This document shows, in pieces, positions 18,270 to 26,916 of a stretch of 64,000 nucleotides of DNA. The DNA is from Oceanobacter kriegii DSM 6294. Its GTDB lineage: Bacteria > Pseudomonadota > Gammaproteobacteria > Pseudomonadales > Oceanobacteraceae. Made by a program: the position numbers and the translations under genes. The notes under the pieces were generated by a model. That model did no database searches. It was not told where the DNA came from and saw nothing but the letters and a program-made list of their open reading frames with translations. Positions within the stretch are counted from its first letter, which is position 1. Every line of letters starts with the position of its first letter. Location: positions 124,001-188,000 of the forward strand of contig NZ_AUGV01000007.1 of NCBI RefSeq assembly GCF_000422845.1, written 5' to 3'.

Positions 18270-18995
18270 TCAATCAGACCCAATCAGGTCCAGCCAGCGC
18301 CCAACGACGGTTTTGGCGAACTCGGTTTGAGCGCGCTGATACATGCTGAAATCACCGTCCAGCTGTTGAATCAAGCGGGCAATGACCGATTGTGGCTGGT
18401 TCGGATTGCCAATTAACTCGCGTCGATTCCAGGCATCGACAATGGCAGGCGTCACTTCAAAATGGCACTGAAAGCCCCACACCTGCTCACCAATCCGAAA
18501 TGCCTGATTCTGCACCCGACTTCCGGTCATCAAGCTGACTGCTGCTGGCGGCAGATCGAAGGTATCCGAGTGCATTTCAAACAGCATCTGCTGCTGTTCC
18601 AAACCTGCCAACAGCGGATCATTCGCTGCGGCCTTGGTCAATTCGAGCGCCGTAAAGCCGTATTCCAGAAACCCCTGCGGCCGCACTTTGCCACCGTAGG
18701 CATAAGCAATCGACTGGCATCCAAGACACGAACCCAGCACCGGCTTCTGTGCCTGGTCAAACGCACGTATGCACTCAGCCAACTCGTCGAAATAGGGTTT
18801 CAGCATTGGGTCATGCACACTGTGCTCACCGCCAAAGACGATCATGGCGTCGAAATCGCTTACTATCGGTAATCCATGATGACGGCGTCGGTAAAACCAA
18901 TGCAGTTCACCGCCACGAGATTCAATCACCTCACCATACCGGCCACACTCAACAGGGCCGTCCATACCACCGGCCATAATGGCTGCAATTTTCAC
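18270..18995 (-). CDS. Class I glutamine amidotransferase / gamma-glutamyl hydrolase-like protein
   Basis: 241 residues, GuaA-N type. The triad is complete: Cys90 in GSCLGCQ, His178 and Glu180 in FQCHFE. Such stand-alone proteins either feed ammonia to a partner or hydrolyse gamma-glutamyl amides; the PuuD and AtdA2 proteins are known examples in gamma-glutamylation pathways. It is the third gene leftward of a glutamine-synthetase-like ligase and a dioxygenase, which favours hydrolysis of a gamma-glutamyl intermediate. A strong terminator-like hairpin separates it from the dioxygenase, so it may be expressed at a lower level. Substrate not known. Confidence 0.82.
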   Translation of the reverse strand: MKIAAIMAGGMDGPVECGRYGEVIESRGGELHWFYRRRHHGLPIVSDFDAMIVFGGEHSVHDPMLKPYFDELAECIRAFDQAQKPVLGSCLGCQSIAYAYGGKVRPQGFLEYGFTALELTKAAANDPLLAGLEQQQMLFEMHSDTFDLPPAAVSLMTGSRVQNQAFRIGEQVWGFQCHFEVTPAIVDAWNRRELIGNPNQPQSVIARLIQQLDGDFSMYQRAQTEFAKTVVGRWLDLIGSD

Positions 18996-19015
18996 AAGCC
19001 AGCTCCTTAACGTAT

Positions 19016-19061
19016 AAAAAGGCCTTCCAAGGGGGCAGATTCAGAATGAATCAGGAAGGCC
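19016..19061 (-). terminator. Terminator or attenuator between dioxygenase and amidotransferase
   Basis: Read leftward: GGCCTTCC, a loop holding an inner GATTCA/TGAATC stem, then GGAAGGCC and five T. It starts 18 bases after the dioxygenase stop and ends 20 bases before the amidotransferase start. Confidence 0.75.
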
Positions 19062-19078
19062 GTAAACCGGATTGGGCC

Positions 19079-19933
19079 TCAGCCCTTCAGAAATTTGTCC
19101 AAACCCGGGCTGCGGTAGCCGGATTTGGTCCAGGTAATCGGGAAATAGGATTCATCCACCTCGTTGGAATCGAGCTTTTTGTACTTGCCATAGATTGGCC
19201 CGTTGCCCACGTCCATCTTGTCCGGGTTGAACTGGATGTCGTGCTGGAAGAAATGCATCGCCATGGCTCGGCGTGGCACATCCGCACGATTCACTCGCGA
19301 GCCGTGCCAGGTCCAGCCGTCATGGAAAGCACAGCCACCTTTCGGCACAACCACAGGCACCAGCTCCAATTCCAGATCATTGGCCTCGGCCCATTCCCGT
19401 GCCTCTTTAAGGTCATCCTCCGGGCCGTGGAACTGCATGATGGGTTTGGCCTCACCCCACTTGTGGGAGCCTTTGATATATACCAGCGTGCCACCTTCAG
19501 CAGTGGTGTCGTCGAGCGCCAGCCAGCAACTGACCAGCTCCGGCTTGTCGATCCAGAGGCTGTACATGCTGTCCTGATGAAAACCAATCGAACGGCCAGC
19601 CGGTGGCTTCCACAACAGGTTATCGACCATCAGCCGACTGCCTTCCCAACCGCCCAGCTGTGCGCACAAACGGCCGATATTTTCAGACAAGCCGGTGCGG
19701 GCAACGGTTAAATCCGACTTCCAGGCATTACAAATCTGCTTGGTATACGGCGGGTTACCTTCCGGTAGGTTGACTTCATCTGGCTTGATACCAGTTTCAA
19801 ATTCGCCATTCACAAACAGTGGTTCAAAGCGTTCGCGAATGGCATCGGCCACATCCGCCTCAACCAGCTTTTCGACGATCAGAAAACCGTCGCGGCGAAA
19901 TTGTTCGACCTGTTGTTGACTGAGTTCAATCAT
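19079..19933 (-). CDS. Phytanoyl-CoA dioxygenase family Fe(II)/2-oxoglutarate oxygenase
   Basis: 284 residues from ATG 19933, chosen because AGGAG lies eight bases upstream. The double-stranded beta-helix iron site is visible: His119-x-Asp121 (GFHQDS) and His210 (WTWHGS), with Arg/Asn residues following that usually bind 2-oxoglutarate. PhyH-family members hydroxylate small molecules such as phytanoyl-CoA, ectoine or phosphonates. Its place between a glutamine-synthetase-like ligase and a gamma-glutamyl hydrolase-like gene suggests that it oxidises a gamma-glutamyl amide or the free amine; this is inference. Cytoplasmic, no signal peptide. Confidence 0.85.
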   Translation of the reverse strand: MIELSQQQVEQFRRDGFLIVEKLVEADVADAIRERFEPLFVNGEFETGIKPDEVNLPEGNPPYTKQICNAWKSDLTVARTGLSENIGRLCAQLGGWEGSRLMVDNLLWKPPAGRSIGFHQDSMYSLWIDKPELVSCWLALDDTTAEGGTLVYIKGSHKWGEAKPIMQFHGPEDDLKEAREWAEANDLELELVPVVVPKGGCAFHDGWTWHGSRVNRADVPRRAMAMHFFQHDIQFNPDKMDVGNGPIYGKYKKLDSNEVDESYFPITWTKSGYRSPGLDKFLKG

Positions 19934-20056
19934 GGGATCTCCTCGCTCGTCCTCTTCCTTTCTTCGATAGGCACGACGAGCCGTACTCTGAATTGGGTTA
20001 AATACGTCCTGGTTTTGAAGCTGATACGTCGGTGACGCGGTTGTCGTCGGCACAAG

Positions 20057-20088
20057 GTCGTATCAGTAAAAAGTCGTATCAGTAAAAA
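20057..20088. repeat. 16-bp tandem duplication at the ligase stop codon
   Basis: GTCGTATCAGTAAAAA occurs twice without a gap and overlaps the last codons of the ligase gene. Loss or gain of a unit would only move the 3' end, so it looks like slippage. Confidence 0.85.
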
Positions 20089-21449
20089 GTCAGATAGCGT
20101 TCGATTTCCCACTCGGAAACCGCCCGGTGGTATTCATGCCATTCGTGACGCTTGAGTTTGATAAAGCTGTTGACGAGATCAGGCCCCAGCGCATCTTTTA
20201 ATACGCTGTCGGCATCCAGCTCATCGAGGGCGTCGTTGAGGTTTTCTGGCAGGCGTTCGACGCCCATGTCAGCGATGGCCTGCAATGACAAATCGTAGAA
20301 ATTGAGAGACTGGGGCTCTGGCGCTGCCAGTTCACGGTCTACCCCATCCAGCCCGGCGGCGATGATTGCCGCGGTGGCGAGGTACGGATTCATGGCGCTG
20401 TCGCCAATACGAACTTCCAAACGTCCATAAGGAATACGAACCATGGCTGAGCGGTTGTTATCGCCATAGGCAATAAACACCGGCGCCCAGCTTGGCCGCT
20501 CAGCCGTACCGACCATCAAACGCTTGTAGGAATTAACCGACGGACACAGCAAAGCGCACAGTGCCTTGGCGTGCTGCATCACACCGGCAATAAAGTGATA
20601 GGCCAATTTTGACAGCCCCATACCGGACGGGTCTGAGTCGTCCTGAAACAGGTTGGTACCGCTGCCATCAACCATCGAGCAGTGAACATGCATGCCATTA
20701 CCGGTGGTGTCGGCATTAAGCTTTGGCAGGAAGCTGGCAATGGCGCCCATGTTATTGGCTATTTCACGGGCCGCCATTTTGAAGAACAGTATGTTGTCGG
20801 CCGACTGCATCGCTTCGTCATATTTGAAATTCATTTCAAACTGACCGTTAGCGTCTTCGTGGTCGATCTGATAGACCTCCAGCCCGACTTTTTTCAAAGA
20901 CTGGTGCATACCTTCCAGAAACTCAGTGTTGCGGGTGATGCCACGGTAGTCGTATGCAGGGTGCTTCATAACGTCTGTGCTATCGAACGGCACGACCGCC
21001 CCGTTTTCATCACGGCGCAGCAAATACAACTCAGGCTCCAGACCAGTCATCATGCGCCAGCCTCGACGCTGCAAACGCTCGGTCTGTGCCGCAAGTACAT
21101 TGCGCGAATCCATATGGCAAATTTCACCGGCCACAGTGCCTTCGCCTCGCAGGGATGCATACCCTGGCATCCACGGGAGCAATCGCAGTGTTTTCAGGTC
21201 CGCAATCAACATGTATTCAGGGTCCTGCGGTGACATATCAAAGCCCTGCACCGCCGCTCCCGCGAAACCAGCTCCTTCGATGGTCAGGCCCTCAAGGCAC
21301 TCAACGGGTACCGATTTGCTTTTGACACTGCCGTGCATGTCCACAAACTGCACCAGCAAGTAAGACACCTGGTGCGCAGTCAGAAAGTTTTGTGCCGCCT
21401 CAAGGGCGTTGTTTTCCGGGCAAACCCAGATACCGGATACTTCAGACAT
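20079..21449 (-). CDS. Type III glutamine synthetase-like ligase
   Basis: 456 residues from ATG 21449 (GAGAGGATGGA upstream). Beta-grasp N-terminus with VDMHGSVKSKSVPVE, then the GS catalytic barrel: GLEPELYLLRR, the GQFEMNF glutamate loop, GNGMHVHCS, the RLMVG/RPSWAP nucleotide and glutamate loop, and VRIPYGRLEVRIGD. It resembles GlnT (type III GS) and the gamma-glutamylmethylamide/gamma-glutamylputrescine synthetases, not housekeeping GlnA: it lacks the adenylylation-site region. It could make glutamine or join glutamate to an amine. Context with an oxygenase, an amidotransferase and an AraC regulator favours amine ligation. 140 bases separate it from the regulator gene. Confidence 0.87.
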   Translation of the reverse strand: MSEVSGIWVCPENNALEAAQNFLTAHQVSYLLVQFVDMHGSVKSKSVPVECLEGLTIEGAGFAGAAVQGFDMSPQDPEYMLIADLKTLRLLPWMPGYASLRGEGTVAGEICHMDSRNVLAAQTERLQRRGWRMMTGLEPELYLLRRDENGAVVPFDSTDVMKHPAYDYRGITRNTEFLEGMHQSLKKVGLEVYQIDHEDANGQFEMNFKYDEAMQSADNILFFKMAAREIANNMGAIASFLPKLNADTTGNGMHVHCSMVDGSGTNLFQDDSDPSGMGLSKLAYHFIAGVMQHAKALCALLCPSVNSYKRLMVGTAERPSWAPVFIAYGDNNRSAMVRIPYGRLEVRIGDSAMNPYLATAAIIAAGLDGVDRELAAPEPQSLNFYDLSLQAIADMGVERLPENLNDALDELDADSVLKDALGPDLVNSFIKLKRHEWHEYHRAVSEWEIERYLTFY

Positions 21450-21588
21450 GATTCCATCCTCTCTTGTCGGGATGGATTCAGTGTCGTGGAAAGTGAGGGA
21501 AAAGCCTTTGACCGCAGAAACCACATAGTTGGCATCTGGTGCCAACAGCTGTTTAAAACGCCAAAGGCTGCTTAAGAAATGAAAAATG

Positions 21589-22680
21589 CTACTGCAACCG
21601 TCTCCAATCCGACGGATTAAGTTTCTTCCAGCGCACAAAGGCACGGGTAAAAGCGCTGATTTCGGAATAGCCCAACCGGAATGCCACCTCTGAAATACTC
21701 AGCTGATCGTATTGCAGATAATACTCCGCCAGGGCCTCACGCACTTCCTCAACCAGCGACGAAAAGGAATAACCTTCCAGGGCCAACTGGCGCTGCAACG
21801 AGCGTCGTGACAGCAGCACCCTACCCGCCACTTCATCAATTGTGGCGCCACCGTCTGCCAACAGCTCAATCACTTCACTTTTGACTCGCTGACTCAGCGA
21901 CAAGATTTGCGGCTGTTTTGAGGCCAATTCGAGCATCGATCCGAGAGCAATGTTGTGCAGCATACTGTTGGCATTGGGCATCGGCTGTTCAAGGCACTGG
22001 CGTTTAAAGACGATCACATTGCGCTGTTCGTTAAAGCGGATATCGCACTGAAACGCATCCCGGTGCGGTGATCTTTGCACCAGCGCCGGATGCTGAAAAT
22101 GCACTTCCAGCGGGTTCCAGTGTTGCCCCATGCCCCGTTTCAGCACATTGGCGAACATGCCGACCGTCAGCTCAGCATCCTGACGTCGATCCATGATTTC
22201 GCCGTCCAGCAGCTTGTATTCAAGAAAACAAAGATCATCCTGCTGATCGAATGTCAGCAAGCTATTGCGCTGGAAGACATGAAAATTCTGCACCATGCCA
22301 GCAATGGCATCCTTAAGGGTTGGTGCACTGATGGCGTGATAGCCATACAAGCCCAGCCCTTCCGGTTGAAACTGGTTACCGAACCAGAGGCCGAAATGCT
22401 CATTGCCCGTCGCCCGCGCCGCTTCGTGAATAGAACCACAGTAGTGTTTCAGGGATATATGCCGATTGGGCTGGTTGTACAAACCACTGTCCAGACCTGC
22501 ACGACTTAATACGCTGGCACTGCTGGCACCCTGCGAGTCAATAAAATCTTCAAGCCCCACCGTGACCGATGCCAGCACACCAGAACCGACCAGTGAAGAG
22601 GAGCCAGAACGTGCGCGACAGACTTTTTCCGCCAGACCATGGGAGTTGTTGTTTTGGAGATTGGAAGACGATAGCGACAT
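21589..22680 (-). CDS. AraC-family transcriptional regulator
   Basis: 363 residues. The N-terminal part (about 40-240) resembles the arabinose-binding-type domain of OruR/QhpR-like regulators; the C-terminal 100 residues hold the two HTH motifs, ending in the typical RLGYSEISAFTRAFVRWKKLNPSDWRR. It is encoded upstream of, and in the same direction as, the ligase-dioxygenase-amidotransferase genes and is the likely local activator. The inducer is unknown; OruR and QhpR respond to ornithine and amines, which fits the context. An inverted repeat abuts its start codon. Confidence 0.9.
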   Translation of the reverse strand: MSLSSSNLQNNNSHGLAEKVCRARSGSSSLVGSGVLASVTVGLEDFIDSQGASSASVLSRAGLDSGLYNQPNRHISLKHYCGSIHEAARATGNEHFGLWFGNQFQPEGLGLYGYHAISAPTLKDAIAGMVQNFHVFQRNSLLTFDQQDDLCFLEYKLLDGEIMDRRQDAELTVGMFANVLKRGMGQHWNPLEVHFQHPALVQRSPHRDAFQCDIRFNEQRNVIVFKRQCLEQPMPNANSMLHNIALGSMLELASKQPQILSLSQRVKSEVIELLADGGATIDEVAGRVLLSRRSLQRQLALEGYSFSSLVEEVREALAEYYLQYDQLSISEVAFRLGYSEISAFTRAFVRWKKLNPSDWRRLQ

Positions 22681-22681
22681 G

Positions 22682-22720
22682 GCTTCACCAAAGGGAATCT
22701 TTATTTACCCTTGGTGAAGC
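22682..22720. promoter_or_regulatory. Inverted repeat at the AraC-regulator start
   Basis: GCTTCACCAAAGGG (22682-22695) faces CCCTTGGTGAAGC (22708-22720), one bulged base in the stem. It begins one base before the regulator ATG. It could be an autoregulatory operator or an mRNA hairpin hiding the ribosome site; no other purine-rich site is visible there. It may also end the FKBP transcript, though no T tract follows. Confidence 0.65.
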
Positions 22721-22765
22721 AATATTCAAACCAGCGACTGGGTTTGAACAGGAGGTTTGAGTGTA

Positions 22766-23248
22766 TCAGGATTCAAAATCGAGCAGTTCAACATCAAAAA
22801 CCAGCGTACTGCCCGGCTTAATCTTGCCCGCACGCTGTTTGCCGTACGCCAGTTGCGCCGGGATGAAGAGTCGGTTCTTCTGGCCTTTGGTCATCAGCTG
22901 AACGCCCTCAGTCCAACCAGGAATCACCTGATTCAAACGAAAGCTGATTGGCTCGTTGCGCTCTACTGAGCTATCGAACACGGTGCCATCAATCAGTGTG
23001 CCGTGGTAATGCACGGTAACCTTGTTTTTTGCACCTGGGCGCTCACCTTCTCCACCCGTGCCTTCGTTCAAGACTTCGTATTGCAAACCCGATTCGGTGG
23101 TCACCACACCGTCCCGCTGTCCGTTTTCTGCCAGAAAGGCATTGCCGGCTTCCATGTTTTCTTCTGCGCCCTTGCTGCCAACGCCGGCTTTTCTCAGCGC
23201 GTAGCCAAACAGTACGGCGATGATGGCGACTGCAATAATTTCAACCAT
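22766..23248 (-). CDS. FKBP-type peptidyl-prolyl isomerase, membrane-anchored
   Basis: 160 residues. An N-terminal hydrophobic segment (EIIAVAIIAVLFGYAL) acts as an anchor or uncleaved signal, then the FKBP domain at about 50-158 with VHYHGTLIDGTVFDSS, VIPGWTEGVQLM and PAQLAYG. Folding helper that accelerates prolyl isomerisation in the cell envelope. It follows the DUF599 gene by 11 bases, so the two are probably co-transcribed. Confidence 0.92.
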   Translation of the reverse strand: MVEIIAVAIIAVLFGYALRKAGVGSKGAEENMEAGNAFLAENGQRDGVVTTESGLQYEVLNEGTGGEGERPGAKNKVTVHYHGTLIDGTVFDSSVERNEPISFRLNQVIPGWTEGVQLMTKGQKNRLFIPAQLAYGKQRAGKIKPGSTLVFDVELLDFES

Positions 23249-23259
23249 AGGGGTTCCGT

Positions 23260-24015
23260 TCAGTATTTGGAGAGTTCTTTGTCGTCACGGGTGAGTTTAT
23301 CACCGACGTTTTCGATCATTTTGAGAGATTTCAGCGACCGGGACAAAAACTCCCGCTCATACAATACGCCAACGACCACAGCGGTTCCGACCATAAAGAA
23401 CCAGGTGTTCACAAACCACATCAGCAATGCCAATGAAAAGTAGAAAGTTCGAAGTCCGTTGTTGTAACTGTGGCTGGCCTGATCGATCACTTTGGCGCCG
23501 TAGATCGCATAACTGCGGCGGTCGCTGGCCGTGGCATCCTTATCGTCCGGCATCGGGGCCGCACCCAGAATCACCGAAGCAAAGCCAAACTGACGCATTG
23601 ACCAGGTGAAGGTAAAAAAGGCGTAGATGAACACACAAATCATCACTACGATTTTTAACTCCATCGCCAGAATGGAGTCGATGGTGGCAAACGACACCTT
23701 GGCCAGCAGGTCTCGCACTTCGTGTACCGCCGTCAGGGCCGTCAGCAAACCCGCCAGCACCAGCACGCAGGAGGATGCAAAGAAGTTGGCGTTACGCTCG
23801 ACGTTGGCCATCAGGGTGGCATCAGCCACACGGATCTCACGGGTAAGCACCCGTCGCATCCAGTTGATTCGATGCACATGCATCACAGACGACAGCGACG
23901 CCGTTTTGCGCGCCATGTATTTGGCAAAGGTGCTGTAAGCAATCCAACAAAACAAGAACCAGCCAAGGCTGGCCCAGTTAAGCAGACCAATGACTTCTTC
24001 GTTGGTGGTTTCCAA
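23260..24015 (-). CDS. DUF599 membrane protein
   Basis: 251 residues with about four hydrophobic segments (near 12-28, 78-98, 124-146, 198-224). WASLGWFLFCWIAYS, the SVMHVHRINWMRRVL stretch and FTWSMRQFGFA match the DUF599 family as I recall it. No function is established for this family. It is the upstream gene of a pair with the FKBP. Confidence 0.8.
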   Translation of the reverse strand: METTNEEVIGLLNWASLGWFLFCWIAYSTFAKYMARKTASLSSVMHVHRINWMRRVLTREIRVADATLMANVERNANFFASSCVLVLAGLLTALTAVHEVRDLLAKVSFATIDSILAMELKIVVMICVFIYAFFTFTWSMRQFGFASVILGAAPMPDDKDATASDRRSYAIYGAKVIDQASHSYNNGLRTFYFSLALLMWFVNTWFFMVGTAVVVGVLYEREFLSRSLKSLKMIENVGDKLTRDDKELSKY

Positions 24016-24085
24016 GGTCCGTATCTCGCAATCAGACGGTTCAATTTACAATCATTGAAGCAAAGAAGACGCCAGCCCACCAGTG

Positions 24086-24113
24086 CCCGGAGGTGCCAAT
24101 TATCCCCTCCGGG
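24086..24113. terminator. Hairpin after the ars operon
   Basis: CCCGGAGG / CCTCCGGG, 8 bp with a 12-base loop, about 40 bases after the arsH stop. There is no T tract, so termination is unproven. Confidence 0.45.
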
Positions 24114-24149
24114 ATGTCTCTTTTAGGAGAGATAGGCCAGCATAAAGTA

Positions 24150-24872
24150 TCAGCTGTCGTCCGAACGTACGTTGACACGCTTCATCAGTTCTTCCGCAGT
24201 TTCCTTGCGCTCAGAATAACGGTCGACCAGAAAATCACTTCTGTCACGGGTCAGATAGGTGAACTTGACCAGTTCTTCCATCACATCGACGATACGGTCG
24301 TAGTAGCCAGACGGCTTCATGCGGTCGTTGTCGTCGAACTCCGCCCAGGCCTTGGCCACAGACGATTGATTCGGAATGGTGACCATGCGCATCCAGCGCC
24401 CTAATACGCGAAGTTGGTTCACCACGTTGAACGACTGCGAGCCACCGCACACCTGCATCACCGCCAGCGTTTTGCCCTGAGTGGGCCGCACCGCACCAAG
24501 GCTCAGTGGAATCCAGTCGATCTGGGCTTTCATAACACCCGTCATGGCGCCGTGTCGCTCCGGCGAGCACCACACCATGCCTTCTGACCACTGCACCAGA
24601 TCCCGCAGCTCCTGCACTTTCGGGTGCTCAGCATCGGCATCGTCTGGCAGCGGTAAGCCGGACGGATTAAAGGTTCTGGTTTCACACCCCATGGCTTCCA
24701 ACAAACGCGCACATTCCTCGGTCACCAGACGGCTGAATGAACGCTGACGCAATGATCCATACAGCAGCAGAATGCGTGGTTTATGGGTCGACGCCGGGTT
24801 CTGGAACAACACCTCTGGCGTGGGTACATGAAACAGGTTGTCTTCAATGTTTGGCATTTCGTGTTCAGACAT
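24150..24872 (-). CDS. arsH: Arsenical resistance protein ArsH (NADPH-dependent FMN reductase)
   Basis: 240 residues, flavodoxin-like. [10 protein letters not shown] binds the FMN phosphate, and [21 protein letters not shown] is the ArsH hallmark. Members oxidise trivalent methylarsenicals and reduce oxygen or other acceptors. Last gene of arsR-arsC-acr3-arsH with an 11-base gap to acr3. Confidence 0.95.
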   Translation of the reverse strand: MSEHEMPNIEDNLFHVPTPEVLFQNPASTHKPRILLLYGSLRQRSFSRLVTEECARLLEAMGCETRTFNPSGLPLPDDADAEHPKVQELRDLVQWSEGMVWCSPERHGAMTGVMKAQIDWIPLSLGAVRPTQGKTLAVMQVCGGSQSFNVVNQLRVLGRWMRMVTIPNQSSVAKAWAEFDDNDRMKPSGYYDRIVDVMEELVKFTYLTRDRSDFLVDRYSERKETAEELMKRVNVRSDDS

Positions 24873-24883
24873 ACTCTACTCCC

Positions 24884-25903
24884 TTATCCGTTGAACCAAT
24901 GACGGGTACGATTAGCAAAGGCCACCAGCGACAACATAACAGGCACTTCCACTAGCACACCCACAACGGTTGCCAACGCTGCACCGGATTGCAGGCCAAA
25001 CAACGCAATGGCGACGGCAACGGCCAATTCAAAAAAGTTACTGGTGCCAATCATGCAGGCTGGCGCGGCCACGTCGTGGCTAAGCTTCAGGCGCTTGGCG
25101 GCCCAATACGCGATGGCAAAAATGCCGTAGGTTTGCAGCATCAGCGGAATGGCGATCAACAGAATATCGAACGGTTTTTCTACAATGACAGGCGCTTGCA
25201 AGCCAAACAGAATCACTACGGTGGCGATCAGGCCAATGATGGAAAAGGGTTTAATGGTCGCAATCAGGCTATCCAGCTTGCTGGTATCCTGACCTTTCAC
25301 CAACGCTTTGCGCGTGAAATAACCGGCGACCAGTGGCAATACCACGTACAGGACGGTCGACAGCAACAGGGTTTCCCACGGCACAGTGACGTCGGATATT
25401 CCCAGTAGCAGCGCCGCAATCGGCGCGAAGGCAAACACCATGATGATGTCATTGATGGAAACCTGCACCAGAGTGTAGTTAGGGTCGCCTTTGGTCAGCT
25501 GACTCCAGACAAACACCATGGCGGTACACGGAGCAACGCCCAGCAAAATCATACCGGCGATGTATTCTGACGCCGTCTCGGGATCGACCCAGCCAGCAAA
25601 GAACACTTTGAAGAACAGCCAACCCAAAGCGGCCATGGTGAAGGGCTTGATCAACCAGTTGATTACCAGCGTCAGCAACAAACCCTTGGGCTTTTTACCC
25701 ACATCCTTGATGGAGGCGAAGTCGACCTGCACCATCATGGGGTAAATCATTAGCCAGATAAGAACTGCCACCACCAGATTGACACTGGCCACTTCCAGCG
25801 CGGCAATGGCTTCAAACAGTCCCGGTAACATCAGACCGAGGCCGATGCCCGCGAGAATACCGGCACCGACCCAAACGGTAAGAAAACGCTCAAAAATACC
25901 CAT
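24884..25903 (-). CDS. acr3: Arsenite efflux transporter Acr3
   Basis: Inner-membrane arsenite exporter of the BART superfamily, 339 residues and ten predicted membrane helices. The Acr3 motif [15 protein letters not shown] holds the conserved Cys, and [23 protein letters not shown] follows near the C-terminus. ATG at 25903 gives the normal family length; the longer frame upstream overlaps arsC. Gaps of 10 and 11 bases to its neighbours show a tight operon. It exports the arsenite made by ArsC. Confidence 0.95.
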   Translation of the reverse strand: MGIFERFLTVWVGAGILAGIGLGLMLPGLFEAIAALEVASVNLVVAVLIWLMIYPMMVQVDFASIKDVGKKPKGLLLTLVINWLIKPFTMAALGWLFFKVFFAGWVDPETASEYIAGMILLGVAPCTAMVFVWSQLTKGDPNYTLVQVSINDIIMVFAFAPIAALLLGISDVTVPWETLLLSTVLYVVLPLVAGYFTRKALVKGQDTSKLDSLIATIKPFSIIGLIATVVILFGLQAPVIVEKPFDILLIAIPLMLQTYGIFAIAYWAAKRLKLSHDVAAPACMIGTSNFFELAVAVAIALFGLQSGAALATVVGVLVEVPVMLSLVAFANRTRHWFNG

Positions 25904-25913
25904 TCGCCAGCCC

Positions 25914-26387
25914 TCAGTAGACGTCAGCCAGAGATTGCAGCTGCGCGCGAATCTCATCAGCAGTCAGCGACGTATCCAACGTTTTAACGGCTTCCAGGCG
26001 CTTGGTCAGAGTCTGGATCAGCTCGGCAAACGCCGCATCCTGGGCTTCGCCCTCTGGCATTTTGGAAGGGTCTTTCAGGCCCCAATGCACTTTCTTGCCT
26101 TCACCAATCCACAGCGGACAGGCTTCATTGGCCGCGCTGTCGCATACCGTCACCACATAATCCGGGGCGAATTCTTCAAACTCATCCCAGGACTGACTTT
26201 GCAGATTGGCAGTATCAATGCCGTGCTGTTGCAACGCGGCAATGGAGCCCGGATAGACAACACCGGCAGGCTGGCTACCCGCACTGCGCACTTCAAAGCC
26301 GCCACCCAGCACATGGCGGGCAACGGCCTCAGCGCAAATACTGCGACAACGGTTATGGGTACATACAAACAGGAATTTCATGGGCAT
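25914..26387 (-). CDS. arsC: Arsenate reductase, low-molecular-weight phosphatase type
   Basis: 157 residues. The N-terminal loop [10 protein letters not shown] is the C-x5-R phosphatase signature that binds arsenate; further Cys residues ([13 protein letters not shown]) would complete the disulfide relay, as in thioredoxin-linked ArsC. ATG at 26387 is preferred because AGGA precedes it and the upstream frame runs into arsR. Reduces arsenate to arsenite for Acr3. Confidence 0.94.
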   Translation of the reverse strand: MPMKFLFVCTHNRCRSICAEAVARHVLGGGFEVRSAGSQPAGVVYPGSIAALQQHGIDTANLQSQSWDEFEEFAPDYVVTVCDSAANEACPLWIGEGKKVHWGLKDPSKMPEGEAQDAAFAELIQTLTKRLEAVKTLDTSLTADEIRAQLQSLADVY

Positions 26388-26427
26388 GTTCCTATAAGAA
26401 AGAGATGGAAATAGCGAATTGTCTGAA

Positions 26428-26793
26428 TTAAAAGTTGGCGCTTTCACGCGGCTGACAGCAGCCGGGGGCCTTGGCTTTCGGGGCACAATCACCCAGCCGC
26501 TCTACCGCTGACTGAATGTAGCTGCCATAGGCCGATGCCAGGCTGGCAAGCACCGCATTAGCCGCAGCATCCAGCGTCGGGCTAACCCGGTAGTACACCC
26601 ATTGGCCACGCTTTTCACCGGTAAGCAGTTCTGCCGTTCGCAATTGCGCCAAATGACGGGACACCTTCGGCTGGCTAAGGTCCAGCGCTTCGGTCAGTTC
26701 ACAAACGCACAGCTCGCCGTAGCGTTTCACCAGCAAGACGGTTGCCAGACGCGTTTCGTCGGCAAGCAGCTTGAGTAATTCAACAGGTTGCAT
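26428..26793 (-). CDS. arsR: ArsR-family arsenic-responsive repressor
   Basis: 121 residues, winged HTH. ELCVCELTEALDLSQPKVSRHLAQL carries the metalloid-binding Cys-Val-Cys on the recognition-helix side, as in E. coli ArsR, so it should release DNA on binding arsenite. A second Cys pair lies at the C-terminus (PGCCQP). First gene of the operon and its likely repressor. Confidence 0.95.
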   Translation of the reverse strand: MQPVELLKLLADETRLATVLLVKRYGELCVCELTEALDLSQPKVSRHLAQLRTAELLTGEKRGQWVYYRVSPTLDAAANAVLASLASAYGSYIQSAVERLGDCAPKAKAPGCCQPRESANF

Positions 26794-26825
26794 CGTGGCT
26801 CCGGAGCAGTTCTATATACGGGCAA

Positions 26826-26849
26826 CCATATATTCGTTTTTCCATATAT
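26826..26849 (-). promoter_or_regulatory. Candidate ArsR operator
   Basis: CCATATAT occurs twice, 16 bases apart, in an AT-rich stretch 33-56 bases upstream of arsR; together they have partial dyad symmetry. The position suits repression of the ars promoter. Inference only. Confidence 0.45.
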
Positions 26850-26916
26850 ACAAGTCCCGACCCAGCCCGCCGAAATCGGGTACAATCCGCGTTTTCGCAA
26901 CGACTGATTAACCGCC

